NCBI RefSeq assembly: GCF_009830285.1
Contig: NZ_WUQX01000001.1
Coordinates: 4,650,501-4,714,500 of the forward strand
Direction of reading: 5' to 3'
Length of the DNA stretch: 64,000 nt
Origin: Sporofaciens musculi
Lineage (GTDB): Bacteria; Bacillota; Clostridia; Lachnospirales; Lachnospiraceae
Below, piece after piece: positions 25,699-34,162 of the stretch; within the stretch, counting starts at the first letter, position 1; each line of letters opens with the position of its first letter. A model generated the notes under the pieces. The model was not told the origin of the DNA. It saw nothing but the letters and a program-made list of their open reading frames with translations, and made no database searches. The position numbers and the translations under genes were made by a program.

Positions 25699-26490
25699 TC
25701 ACCGGCTGCCTTTGTCATGGGAAGGCGCCGGCTGGTTCTTTATTGGCGCTGCCTTTACCGCCTGTTCCCGCATGGCCGCCAAAACGGAAGGCCGGCGCTG
25801 TGCCTGCTGTTCCAGCCCTTCCAGCGCGGCTATTGCTTTTTCTGCGTTCTTCTTTATGGTTCCCATGCAGGCACGGCTGGCACGGTAGGGGGCCTTGACA
25901 TAGCGGGCAATCTCCCCGCCGGTCTTTGCCTGCTGTACCGGTTCCTTTCCCATCAGCGCCAGGCGCATATTTTTCAGGTGTTTTCCTGCCTCATGGTACT
26001 CGGAAACGAAAGCGTCGATCCTCTCCATTGCCCGGTTACTAACCTGCTGGTGGTTTTCCGCCCCCTGGCGGATCGCCTCTAACGCCGGTTTCAGGTGCAG
26101 GAAATTGGCGAGCCCGTTCAATGCAATCGTACCGCGTTCCTTAAAATCCTCCAGGATATGCCTGCATCCCTCAACAATCTTCCCCTTTAGCTCTGATAAT
26201 TTCTGCTGCATGGAGGCAATATTGCCTTCCAGCGTCTTACAGGTCTTTTGTAAGGAGGCTTTCAGGGAGCGGTCCTGCATTTTCTGCAGGTCCTCCCGCA
26301 TGGCCGCCAGCTCGCCGACCGCTATGGAAAGGCGGTCCTCCATCCCTGTGACAGATTCGATCAGTTTTGCGAAGTCTGCATAGGCGGGGGAATCATTTTC
26401 CTTTAAGAGCGCAAGCAGCGCCTTAACCTGCTCATTTTCCGCAATCGGCGTTCCCGTGCCGGAATCCGTATATGTCCTTTCCTCCGCCAT
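25699..26490 (-). CDS. DUF6674-like coiled-coil protein
   Basis: This 263-residue, Lys/Glu/Ala-rich helical protein starts ENEQVKALLALLKENDSPAY after a short tail and has long heptad-like stretches (residues 60-110 and 120-190). The pattern matches proteins annotated as DUF6674 in Tn1549-type elements. No enzymatic motif is present. Its start follows directly after the stop of the XRE gene, so the two are translationally linked. A structural or DNA-maintenance role in the ICE is likely, but unproven. Confidence 0.6.
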   Translation of the reverse strand: MAEERTYTDSGTGTPIAENEQVKALLALLKENDSPAYADFAKLIESVTGMEDRLSIAVGELAAMREDLQKMQDRSLKASLQKTCKTLEGNIASMQQKLSELKGKIVEGCRHILEDFKERGTIALNGLANFLHLKPALEAIRQGAENHQQVSNRAMERIDAFVSEYHEAGKHLKNMRLALMGKEPVQQAKTGGEIARYVKAPYRASRACMGTIKKNAEKAIAALEGLEQQAQRRPSVLAAMREQAVKAAPIKNQPAPSHDKGSR

Positions 26491-26775
26491 TTACGAATCT
26501 CTCCCCTCTGCCGTCGGCTGCCCTCCGGCAATCTTGCCGACGATCTCCGGCCCGGTCTCGTAAACCTGCATGAGCCGTCTGGCCGTGCCGCTGGGCTGCG
26601 CTGCTCCGCTGGTCCAGAGCCGGACCGTGGAAGGGGCGACATTCATCAGGAGCGCAAAGCCTTTCTCGTTCATATCCAGTTTTTCCATCAGCGCCTTAAC
26701 CATGTCGGGGCCGTAGTCCGGGCACCGGGCGGCTTCGGCGATCATCTGTAAAGCCGTGTTCTCTGTGTTCATCAT
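26491..26775 (-). CDS. Helix-turn-helix (XRE/HigA-like) regulator
   Basis: This protein of about 94 residues has a helix-turn-helix in its middle (KGFALLMNVAPSTVRLWTSG) followed by GTARRLMQVYE, as in XRE-type antitoxin-like regulators. AGGAGG is upstream. It sits between the TOPRIM gene (18 bp away) and the DUF6674-like gene (no gap), so it probably regulates this replication and maintenance operon. Confidence 0.75.
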   Translation of the reverse strand: MMNTENTALQMIAEAARCPDYGPDMVKALMEKLDMNEKGFALLMNVAPSTVRLWTSGAAQPSGTARRLMQVYETGPEIVGKIAGGQPTAEGRDS

Positions 26776-26793
26776 TTCTTGAAATCCTCCTTG

Positions 26794-27777
26794 TCAAATC
26801 GAAACAGCCGCCTGTTTCCGGCGGCATTGCTGTTGATGTTCTTTCATCTGCGTTGTAACATGGAGCAGCATTTCGTTGTAGTCCTTTCCCATGCGGGGCG
26901 GGTTGACGCCCACACGGATATGCCGGAACCGCTGATCTTCATGGAGCATTGCCCTGATCCTCCTGGCATTTTTAAGGCCGCCGAGGTCGTTGTCCATGTA
27001 GAGGCTGACGCGCCGGATTTCCGGGTGGCGTTTCAGAAATGCGGTCAGCGCCACATGGGAAGTGCCGCCCAGGGACAGCCGGTAGCCGTCCCATTTCCAG
27101 CCTTTTAATTCCTGCAGCAAGGCGTGGGAGAGGGCGTCGATGGGCGCCTCAAACACCGCAACATGCCGGCTGCCCGGATTCCTGGGTGGATAGCAGAAGC
27201 TGTATTCCTTGTCGCTGCCGTAGACATCTTTCCTGAGGCTGCCGGCAATGCTCCGCATACAGGCAAACTTTGCTTTCCCCGCATCATCCTTTCCCACAAA
27301 CACGCAGACCGGCTCGCCATGATACCGCGCCTCATAGAACAGCCCTTCCCGGAGACATCTGCTGATCACATCAGAACTGATCCCGCACCGCTGCAGATAA
27401 GAAACGGCAGAAGCAGCGCACCGTCTGGCCCAGGGGAGGGAAAATGCTTTCTTCTCCGGCCCCTTATGCACACACCTTGTCGCTGCTGTGCTCCGATAAG
27501 CCGGCGTCTGCCGGATTTCCCCGCCTGCCAGCGTATGGACCGCATCCACCAGCCCGTAGCCCCGTATCTGGATCAGGTAATCCAGGGCGTTGATACTCCG
27601 GCCCCGGCTGTTCCAGTACCAATACCTTTTCCCGGTCACATAGACCAGGCTGTCATGTTCCTTGTGGCGGTAATTGGGTCCGTCCCGTTTCAGAACCCCA
27701 GGCTCATGGAACTGCAGGTAGGCAAACAGGTCTGCCTCACGCGCCGCCTGAATCTGCTCCTTTGTTACGCCGGGCAT
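26794..27777 (-). CDS. DUF3991/TOPRIM domain protein
   Basis: This 327-residue protein has an N-terminal zinc-finger-less DUF3991 region (YRHKEHDSLVYVTGKRYWYW and SINALDYLIQIRGYG). A TOPRIM fold follows, with the Glu in VAVFEAPIDALSHALL and the Asp pair in VSLYMDNDLGG. TOPRIM proteins of this kind resemble DnaG-type primases and are regular members of clostridial ICE replication modules. It follows the initiator-like gene by about 70 bp. It most likely takes part in element replication or DNA processing. Confidence 0.8.
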   Translation of the reverse strand: MPGVTKEQIQAAREADLFAYLQFHEPGVLKRDGPNYRHKEHDSLVYVTGKRYWYWNSRGRSINALDYLIQIRGYGLVDAVHTLAGGEIRQTPAYRSTAATRCVHKGPEKKAFSLPWARRCAASAVSYLQRCGISSDVISRCLREGLFYEARYHGEPVCVFVGKDDAGKAKFACMRSIAGSLRKDVYGSDKEYSFCYPPRNPGSRHVAVFEAPIDALSHALLQELKGWKWDGYRLSLGGTSHVALTAFLKRHPEIRRVSLYMDNDLGGLKNARRIRAMLHEDQRFRHIRVGVNPPRMGKDYNEMLLHVTTQMKEHQQQCRRKQAAVSI

Positions 27778-27849
27778 GACACCGGCACAGAAATTCTTTT
27801 CATCGTGCCCCGCCTCCTTTCTGTGATGAAAAAAGACGCCGGAAGGCGC

Positions 27850-28722
27850 CTAACAGCCGTACAGGTCATGGTTGACCTCTGCACGGTAATAGCTGTCCAT
27901 TGTTGCCGGGGCATTATACAGCGCCGCCAGCAGGTATGCCTTGATGTTCCCGACTTTGGTAGTGTTCCGGTCAATACAGTCAAAGACATACTCCAGATGG
28001 CCGGAATTGATTTTCAGGAAGCGGCCCTTTACCACCTCCCTGGGAAAATCATCCCCGGCGATACGGATATATGGACGTTTGGATAAAACCACTTCAAGCA
28101 TAAGCTCCACCGTCTCGTCTACGCGTTCTTTCCCATACCGGGAAACCATACAGCCATACTCAATATTTTCTTTCAGGATTTCACGGTAAGCGTCTACCAG
28201 CTCTATCCGATCCATCCCATCCGAACGGCCTGCCGCCTCCGGCCCTGACGGATAGATTGATGGATGGGTCCTTGATATATCCGTTTTTGATTTTTTAGTT
28301 TTTAATGGATTAGTATTTAATTGTGCGGGATTTCCCTGTCCAGGTTCCCCCTGTTCAGGTTTTGCCTGTCCTGGATTTCCCTGTCTTGGATTTTCCCGTT
28401 TAGGTGAAAATGCCTGTTTTTCAGCGTTTACAGGCTTTTCATGGATCGTATACTCGATGTCTCCGAGCTGTCCGTTCCCATAGCGGAGGCGCTGCCTGGT
28501 GAGATACCCGTGCCGCTCCAGCTCTTTCAGGGCGGTAGTGATCGAATCCACGCCGTCCTTACAGATATGGGCGAGCCCCTTTGTGGTATAGTCCCAATCT
28601 TCCGGCAGCGACAGCATGAGCGAGAGAAGCCCCTTTGCCTTTAAGGACAGTTCCGTATTGCGCAGGTGGTGGTTGCACATGATCGTGAAGTCCTTTGTTT
28701 TTTCTACCCGGAATACAGCCAT
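27850..28722 (-). CDS. Replication initiator-like helix-turn-helix protein (DUF6017 type)
   Basis: This 290-residue protein has an N-terminal winged helix of the RepA/replisome-organizer type (FTIMCNHHLRNTELSLKAKG, LPEDWDYTTKGLAHICKDG). A linker of Gly/Pro/Gln repeats (about residues 108-132) follows, then a conserved C-terminal domain (ENIEYGCMVSRYGKERVDET and GNIKAYLLAALYNAP) as in DUF6017 proteins. These genes start the replication module of Tn1549-like ICEs. In intact elements a DnaC-like ATPase follows in the same direction; here that gene lies beyond the inverted IS-A segment. Confidence 0.78.
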   Translation of the reverse strand: MAVFRVEKTKDFTIMCNHHLRNTELSLKAKGLLSLMLSLPEDWDYTTKGLAHICKDGVDSITTALKELERHGYLTRQRLRYGNGQLGDIEYTIHEKPVNAEKQAFSPKRENPRQGNPGQAKPEQGEPGQGNPAQLNTNPLKTKKSKTDISRTHPSIYPSGPEAAGRSDGMDRIELVDAYREILKENIEYGCMVSRYGKERVDETVELMLEVVLSKRPYIRIAGDDFPREVVKGRFLKINSGHLEYVFDCIDRNTTKVGNIKAYLLAALYNAPATMDSYYRAEVNHDLYGC

Positions 28723-28751
28723 AACAAAAACCTCCTTCCTTTTCCTCCGGG

Positions 28752-29276
28752 CTACAAGGCGCGGTCCCTGCGGTCATAGTGCAGATGGCCGCCCGGCGCA
28801 ACCTTCGCATGGTTTTTCAATTTGACTTCGCCCCGTTCCTGGCTGTCTATGAATTTCTGGTAGCTGGCATCCGTAAGGAACAGGCGCATCTTGTCGCCTT
28901 TATCCCCGACAGGGGAATCATAAGACAGCACATCAAAGACGATCATGTGACGTACCTCCGGGTCGAAGCGTTCCAGCGCCATGATGTCATGCCCCTTCAA
29001 TTTCTCCGCGCCGGATTGCTGCCTGGCCTCGGCAATCTTTTCCCCAATCGTCCGGGGCGGGTAGGGCAGACGGTAATTCTTCTGAATATCCCGCACAATG
29101 TCCATGCACTCGGCATCCGTCAGGACGCGCAGCTTTGCCATCAGATTTTCCGCGGCCTTCCGTTGTTCGGAATTCTTTGTGTACCGGGTGGTCATGTAAA
29201 GCTCGTTCAGGACTTTGGATTGATAGTCACCCTCAACCTGAAAAAGCAGCCGTTTTTCCATTTCATTTAATTCCAT
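28752..29276 (-). CDS. DUF5720-like ICE protein
   Basis: This 174-residue protein starts MELNEMEKRLLFQVEGDYQS when the ATG at 29274-29276 with AAAGGAGA is used. The C-terminal half holds KGHDIMALERFDPEVRHMIV and the ending KLKNHAKVAPGGHLHY. This matches proteins I know as DUF5720 from clostridial conjugative transposons (moderate confidence in the number). The function is unknown. It is the first gene of the leftward module, 30 bp ahead of the initiator gene. Confidence 0.6.
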   Translation of the reverse strand: MELNEMEKRLLFQVEGDYQSKVLNELYMTTRYTKNSEQRKAAENLMAKLRVLTDAECMDIVRDIQKNYRLPYPPRTIGEKIAEARQQSGAEKLKGHDIMALERFDPEVRHMIVFDVLSYDSPVGDKGDKMRLFLTDASYQKFIDSQERGEVKLKNHAKVAPGGHLHYDRRDRAL

Positions 29277-29313
29277 GTGAATCTCCTTTCTCCTGAAAAT
29301 GGGTATGAAAAAA

Positions 29314-29342
29314 GGGCGTCCACCTGTAAAAGTGAAACGCCC
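29314..29342. repeat. Short hairpin upstream of the ICE module
   Basis: GGGCGT pairs with ACGCCC around a loop of about 17 bases, between the DUF5720-like start and the integrase remnant. It could be a leader structure; there is no gene in 29277-29536. Confidence 0.35.
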
Positions 29343-29536
29343 ACGGCAATCAGCGGCCAGGCAATACACCGGACCGCTGGCACTATTAAATTTTGTCGTT
29401 AATGAAACAGCCTCCTTTTTTCGATATTTTTCTCGTCAGATTTCAACTTGGAAAAGGAATTGAATAAATGACGGCAAACGCTCAAACCCCTTGAAAATAA
29501 AGGCTTTTTCCGTTTGTCGTTATTATACCGTAACGG

Positions 29537-29725
29537 CATTCTCACGCCAGTATGCTGATTGATATGGGGTTTGATGCACTGGAAATTTCGGAACGTCTGG
29601 GGCATGAATCAGTAAAAACCACATTAGACACATATTCCCACCTGTACCCTGATAAAGATAAAAAGCTGGCCGGGGCATTGAACAAGCTGCGCAGACCGTC
29701 CACCAGTTCCACGGAAAGCCCTTGA
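29537..29725 (+). pseudogene. C-terminal remnant of a tyrosine integrase
   Basis: The frame gives HSHASMLIDMGFDALEISER followed by LGHESVKTTLDTYSHLYPDK and a stop at 29723-29725. These are the last catalytic segments of a phage-type integrase (second His, then GHxxxxTT and the nucleophile Tyr of TYSHLYP). The first three-quarters of the gene are missing. Its position about 500 bp from the att core at 30225 suits the integrase of the degraded ICE, whose right end that core would be. Confidence 0.85.
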
Positions 29726-29831
29726 AATCAACCATTACATATGTTATAGTAAGCATAAAGAAAGACGCCTGCTGGTAACAGACGTCTTAGGAGCTACCGA
29801 TAGACGGTCAGTCCATTCAAATGATTATGAC

Positions 29832-29873
29832 AAAATAGTCGCCTCACTTTAGCGGAGCAGGGCGGCTATTTTT
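29832..29873. terminator. Terminator-like hairpin containing the stop of a small gene
   Basis: AAAATAGTCGCC pairs with GGCGGCTATTTT (one mismatch). Both arms end in A/T runs, so it can work in both directions. The TAG of the 32-codon gene at 29866-29964 lies in its stem. Confidence 0.7.
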
Positions 29874-29964
29874 GTGTCTTGTTACTATCTTTACCAAAGG
29901 TATATCCAATCCCGAAGCAGGTCAAGCCGAAGCTCAGCACTGCGATAAGTCCCAAAATATCCAT
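29866..29964 (-). CDS. Small membrane protein, possible type I toxin
   Basis: The 32-residue peptide MDILGLIAVLSFGLTCFGIG continues YTFGKDSNKTQK. Residues 3-22 form one hydrophobic helix, followed by a charged tail. AAAGGAGGG lies 10 bp before the ATG, which is strong for so small a frame. The stop codon is inside the stem of the terminator, as is common for type I toxin genes. I have seen similar peptides in Clostridia mobile elements. A toxin role is inference; an antisense RNA would be needed, and a second hairpin at 29763-29789 is a candidate part of it. Confidence 0.55.
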   Translation of the reverse strand: MDILGLIAVLSFGLTCFGIGYTFGKDSNKTQK

Positions 29965-30180
29965 ATGGCTCAGCCCTCCTTTCCCAGATTCCCTTTCGGG
30001 TTTCTATGTAAACGGAGGGTCACAGTCCCTCCGGAGAGGGCTAACCGCCTACCATCCTGGTAGCGCCCAAAGACATTCTATCACAGCTTCCGGGAGTTTT
30101 CAACAAAATCCGGCACCGTGGAATAGATGGAAAGCAGTTTTATTCTGCATCTCATATCAATCTCACAGAGCAAAAAGAAA

Positions 30181-30214
30181 GACCAGAAAACCCTTATTTT
30201 ACAGGTTTTCTGGT
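30181..30214. terminator. Hairpin bordering the att core
   Basis: GACCAGAAAACC and GGTTTTCTGGTC pair perfectly over 12 bp. It sits 11 bp before the att core, as the hairpin at 51653-51691 does at the other end of the island. Confidence 0.65.
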
Positions 30215-30224
30215 CAAAATGTCC

Positions 30225-30237
30225 GTTACTCGAACTC
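30225..30237. other. Attachment-site core, left end of IME-2
   Basis: GTTACTCGAACTC is identical to the core over the guaA stop codon at 51698-51710. It separates the degraded ICE from IME-2. Confidence 0.8.
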
Positions 30238-30337
30238 GACTTTTCCTAACTTGTTTTGTTTAGAAATCATTCTCTGTCGAGTATGCTAATCTTTTGATTA
30301 TTTGATATATCCATATTATCCTGCCTATATGAGCTAA

Positions 30338-30355
30338 TGTTATCATTTTGTTATC
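30338..30355 (+). repeat. IME-2 arm-type direct repeats, left end
   Basis: TGTTATC-ATTT-TGTTATC: two 7-bp direct repeats with a 4-bp spacer. The same pair with the same spacing occurs at 40942-40959 at the other end of IME-2. Arm-type sites bound by the integrase N-terminal domain have this form. Confidence 0.65.
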
Positions 30356-30476
30356 GGGATTGATAACACCAACTCTGCAGCTGCGGATAATAGCTATATG
30401 CTATGTTTTAAATTATAAGCGATTTTGCTTAAAAATTCAAGATATAAGCACAATCACTTAATAAAATAATAACCAC

Positions 30477-31610
30477 TTACTTATCAAGCAACCTCCCTGC
30501 CTTATAATAAAAATATAAATCTTTTCGTTCAATTTCTCTTTTATTAGCTGTATATTCTTCATAGGCTGATGCAATTTTGGTCGCTGCATATGCACCACCT
30601 GTAACCAACATCGCTGTATCAGACGAAATAGCATTATTAAATGCAGAAATGACACCACCTGCCGCAATACTTACCACAAGTCCTCCTGTTGACTTCCATA
30701 CCCCCTCATCTGTTAAAAACTTTCTTCCCAAATTTTTAATGAAACTCCCATCCTTAGTGCTCTCTTCAATTTCTAATAATGCAGGAACAACCTCTTTGTT
30801 ATAAAGTAGTTCACACTCACTCTCAAAATCAGTATCCCACGGCATAGATTGGATAGATTCAGAGTATTCCAACATCTTGCCCCGAAATCTTGTCAATGGT
30901 TTAGATAATTCATTTTTTATATCTATCAATTCATCCATAGATGCTTCTGAAAAAGACGGAAGTTTCTGAATGTAATTATCAGTTAAACTAGCATGAGTGA
31001 TTTTCTGTTTATCAATTGAACTTAAATTAACAATTCTACTATCTACAGCAGCTTTCATCAAATCATTGGATTGTGTATCAAATAATGGATAACTAGATTG
31101 TATTGATTTTGTAAGCAAATCACAGTAATCTTTAACACATAAATCCAAATCGCCTAATGAATGATTAAATTTTTCTATTTCAACCTGCCCTTTATTAATT
31201 AAGGTTTGTAACTCATTTCCATGTTGTTCCCCAACAAGCGAAAACATCACTTCGAAGACTTCCATTGTAAAGCTGCGTAATTGTCTTTGAATTTCAAGTT
31301 TTTTAACATAAGGAATTGATTTATATCTCTTGCTATGTATAATGTCAGAAAATTCTTTGATAACGGGATAAGTTTCTTCATAAAAACTAGTATCATTTAA
31401 TTTCGCAAGCGGTAAAATTTGCTCGATTAATTTTATTACTGTTCTTTCATTAAGATTGTTGCCCTTGTCAGTCAATCTATTAAACATATACGCCAAAGGA
31501 CTTATAAGCGTCACTTTATCAGCATACAACAACGCTGATTTAATATAATTCATTTCTCGTTCCAAACTTGTGTTATTAGGAACAATCGCAACTGTAAAAT
31601 CAAATCCCAT
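30477..31610 (-). CDS. Unknown protein with C-terminal glycine-zipper segment
   Basis: This 377-residue protein begins MGFDFTVAIVPNNTSLEREM and has a largely helical body. Residues about 318-350 (STGGLVVSIAAGGVISAF...MLVTGGAYAATKIAS) form a Gly/Ala-rich hydrophobic hairpin that could insert in a membrane. I do not recognise the family. It is the third gene of a leftward unit behind a 58-residue protein and a KilA-N protein. Its place at the outer tip of IME-2 cargo suggests a defence or conflict role, which is inference. AGGAGCTG precedes the start. Confidence 0.65.
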   Translation of the reverse strand: MGFDFTVAIVPNNTSLEREMNYIKSALLYADKVTLISPLAYMFNRLTDKGNNLNERTVIKLIEQILPLAKLNDTSFYEETYPVIKEFSDIIHSKRYKSIPYVKKLEIQRQLRSFTMEVFEVMFSLVGEQHGNELQTLINKGQVEIEKFNHSLGDLDLCVKDYCDLLTKSIQSSYPLFDTQSNDLMKAAVDSRIVNLSSIDKQKITHASLTDNYIQKLPSFSEASMDELIDIKNELSKPLTRFRGKMLEYSESIQSMPWDTDFESECELLYNKEVVPALLEIEESTKDGSFIKNLGRKFLTDEGVWKSTGGLVVSIAAGGVISAFNNAISSDTAMLVTGGAYAATKIASAYEEYTANKREIERKDLYFYYKAGRLLDK

Positions 31611-31706
31611 AGTTATTATCAGCTCCTCTTTTGCTTCAAAAAATTAATCATCCATATTTCTTAATTACTATTTTTTACAACAATTATAAAAATCAACTTT
31701 CTTTTG

Positions 31707-32570
31707 TCACATCTTCAACAAGATTTTCTTCAATGTTTCAATAGTATCTTTATTTTTTCTCAAAATTTCAAGTTGCCGATATGCCTTTTCCCTTAATATC
31801 TTTAATCGTTCAATGTTAGATAACCCTTGTCTTATCAAGTCAGCATTGGTATCTTCCAAATTGATAAGTACAACTAATTCCTCTGCAGAAGCAAAATCTC
31901 TTATATTAGGTGTTTTTCCGCTTATCCCCTTTTCGTTTCTCCATTGTGTCGCTGTCTTGCCAAACAACGCCATATTAAGAATATCTGCTTCGGATGCATA
32001 TGTATATGCCATTTCCTGCGGGGATAGTGTCGGTGTTATCAGAAATTCCTTTACTGCATCTGTATGAATACGGTAATTTATTTTTGATAGTTCCCTCTTG
32101 GCATCCCACCCAATCGCTAATCGGTTTGATTCTTCTTTCTTTAACCGCTGGTAGTCCTTGATAATATAGAGTTTAAATTCTGGTGAAATCCAAGACGCAA
32201 ATTCAAAGGCTATATCTGTATGGGCATATGTACCTCCGTATCGTCCTGATTTTGATATAATACCTATTGCGTCTGTTGCTTTTATCCACTGTTGCGGCGT
32301 CAATGTAAATGCATTATCTCCCGACTCCGCTTTAAACCTATCGAATTCGATAGGTTTAAAATTGGGATTATGAATCTGTTCCCACAAACCCAAAAATGAG
32401 ATTGTGGAATGATTACGCATCCAGTTCGCAACCACGATAAAAGCATTGTCTGGATTTTTATATTTGGCAATATCCGTTAAAGAAATATAAGCTTCTTCAT
32501 TTACGACATCACCCATTACTCTGATTTCTGTTCCATTGGCATCTATTTTCATATTCTTCATTATCTCCAA
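31707..32570 (-). CDS. KilA-N domain protein
   Basis: This protein of about 285 residues has a KilA-N domain at residues 20-115: YISLTDIAKYKNPDNAFIVV, NWMRNHSTISFLGLWEQIHN and GRYGGTYAHTDIAFEFASWI. The last segment is the family hallmark. A helical C-terminal domain follows (EADILNMALFGKTATQWRNE). KilA-N domains bind DNA and occur in phage regulators and accessory-region proteins. The start is uncertain: a TTG at 32568-32570 has AAGGA at short distance, while ATG codons at 32561 and 32552 are alternatives. It lies between the 58-residue and the glycine-zipper protein genes. Confidence 0.82.
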   Translation of the reverse strand: MEIMKNMKIDANGTEIRVMGDVVNEEAYISLTDIAKYKNPDNAFIVVANWMRNHSTISFLGLWEQIHNPNFKPIEFDRFKAESGDNAFTLTPQQWIKATDAIGIISKSGRYGGTYAHTDIAFEFASWISPEFKLYIIKDYQRLKKEESNRLAIGWDAKRELSKINYRIHTDAVKEFLITPTLSPQEMAYTYASEADILNMALFGKTATQWRNEKGISGKTPNIRDFASAEELVVLINLEDTNADLIRQGLSNIERLKILREKAYRQLEILRKNKDTIETLKKILLKM

Positions 32571-32589
32571 CTACTTCCTTTAACACAGA

Positions 32590-32766
32590 TTATCCCTTAT
32601 ATGACAGCATATACAGCAGGCACTCTTGCAGCAATTTTTCTGGATTGTGTTCCAATTCTATTATCGCTTTTATCTCTGCTTTAGCCTTATACGGAATGTT
32701 GTTATTATTCTCAATAATCCTTTTTAAGACTTCCTTTACCGCTTTTTCATCTAAATTACCAGTCAT
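32590..32766 (-). CDS. Small helical protein ahead of the KilA-N gene
   Basis: The 58-residue product starts MTGNLDEKAVKEVLKRIIEN and ends LLQECLLYMLSYKG. It is predicted to be all helix with alternating charge, the size and style of an antitoxin or a small regulator. GGGAGGGAGGG lies 9 bp before the ATG, an exceptionally strong signal. It precedes the KilA-N gene by about 20 bp, so it is very probably cotranscribed. No family is recognised. Confidence 0.6.
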   Translation of the reverse strand: MTGNLDEKAVKEVLKRIIENNNNIPYKAKAEIKAIIELEHNPEKLLQECLLYMLSYKG

Positions 32767-32793
32767 TTACACATACCCTCCCTCCCCATCACA

Positions 32794-33264
32794 TCACAAC
32801 TGACAAACCATGATGTATTCTTCTTCATTTTCGTCAATGACTTCAAAACCTACTTTCTGATACATACGAACCACATAATTTACCTTCTGTACAGAAAGAG
32901 ACGTCCTCTTATAGCCTTTATTCTTTAAAAATTCAAGCATATCTCTCATAAGCGCTGTTCCAATGCCCATATTCCTATATTCCTCATACAGTGAAATAGC
33001 AAATGAGGGCGTTTCATCATCAATATGCCCATAATCATTCATAATACGAACCCATACTGCGCCTACAATTTTCCCTTTTATTTCCGCAACGAAACACCCA
33101 TCATCTTCTTTTCCAAAATCTTAAATATATATTTGAAGCTCTGGCTGTTCAATAAAAGATTTTGGCGGCTTGTCCATGCCCTCTGGAATAAAAATTGCTT
33201 CGTACAGAAAATCAGATAATATTGGATATTCATTTTTTCTAATTTCTCGAATTTTATAATCCAT
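32794..33264 (-). pseudogene. GNAT N-acetyltransferase with one nonsense codon
   Basis: Reading from the ATG at 33262-33264, the frame gives MDYKIREIRKNEYPILSDFL and reaches a TAA at codon 48 (33121-33123). It then continues in the same frame through GCFVAEIKGKIVGAVWVRIM and the acetyl-CoA loop EEYRNMGIGTALM to the end at 32794. Only that single codon, likely GAA to TAA, breaks an otherwise normal 156-residue enzyme. Substrate unknown. Confidence 0.85.
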
Positions 33265-33306
33265 GTTTATATAAAACCTCATATATATCAATTCAACAAA
33301 CGAAAT

Positions 33307-34092
33307 TTAATGCTTTTTAAGTTCTGCAATAGCAATATAATGCAAAATATCAAATTCATTCGGCGCAATTTGTTCAAGGAGTGTCATATGCTCTTGCTCC
33401 CACATCGAAATCTCTTTCTCGGTAAGCGAAGCACCAATTCCACGGCAAGCCTTCATTCTCCCATTCCAGCTTTCACGGGTAAATGGTATTTCCAGAGTAA
33501 ATTCTTCATGATATACAAGCTCAAAGTTTTCTTTATAACAATCTGGTATGTCTATCGGATGTTTCGTTTCCCCTGCGCCACTCCACTTTGGATTATATTT
33601 TAAAACAAGTTTTTCACTGGCTCCTGCAATTTCATCCTCAAATGGCAGCCATGCCATATATAATACAAGAATACTTCCCCCTTGTTTCAGCATACGATAA
33701 AACTTAGGCATAACAGTCTCATGGTCGAAATACCAAAAGCACTGGCACGCTGTAATTACATCAAAAGAGTTGTCCGAAAAACTGATATCCTCTGTTGATA
33801 CAACATGATAATCTATATCCATACCCTTTGAAAGAATTTTCGCTTGTTCGATTTGGTTTTCCGAAATATCCGCAGCTGTCCACTTCGCCCCATACTGGTA
33901 CATATTTCTAGGAAGAACCCCCGTCCCTGTTCCGATATCAAGGACAGATTGTCCATCTAAGCATAATTTACGACCAACAATTTTTTGATAAAACTCCTGC
34001 GGATAAATGTCACGGAATTTCGCATAATCAAAAGATGTTCTCCCCCAGTCAAAGGGTTTTCCGCTATCTATGTCTCTGTTTATTATCTTCAT
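33307..34092 (-). CDS. Class I SAM-dependent methyltransferase
   Basis: This 261-residue protein shows the Rossmann methyltransferase order: motif I VLDIGTGTGVLPRNMYQYG, the acidic end of strand 2 (WTAADIS), and motif IV FDVITACQCFWYFD followed by LKQGGSILVLYMAW. This is the Methyltransf_11/25 type acting on small molecules. The substrate cannot be inferred. It lies between the EFR1 gene and the acetyltransferase relic in the cargo block of IME-2, all on the minus strand. Confidence 0.88.
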   Translation of the reverse strand: MKIINRDIDSGKPFDWGRTSFDYAKFRDIYPQEFYQKIVGRKLCLDGQSVLDIGTGTGVLPRNMYQYGAKWTAADISENQIEQAKILSKGMDIDYHVVSTEDISFSDNSFDVITACQCFWYFDHETVMPKFYRMLKQGGSILVLYMAWLPFEDEIAGASEKLVLKYNPKWSGAGETKHPIDIPDCYKENFELVYHEEFTLEIPFTRESWNGRMKACRGIGASLTEKEISMWEQEHMTLLEQIAPNEFDILHYIAIAELKKH

Positions 34093-34162
34093 GCCATACT
34101 TTCCTCAATCCCAATTTTTCTTTATATGCAATTTCACGATAAACTGACATTGTACGTCACTA

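Larger units (their letters stand above)
30000..30476. other. Intergenic end region of the ICE and start of IME-2
   Basis: No gene is seen. The stretch holds the ribosome binding site of the 32-codon gene, a terminator-like hairpin (30181-30214), an att core (30225-30237) and the left arm-type repeat pair of IME-2 (30338-30355). Confidence 0.6.
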
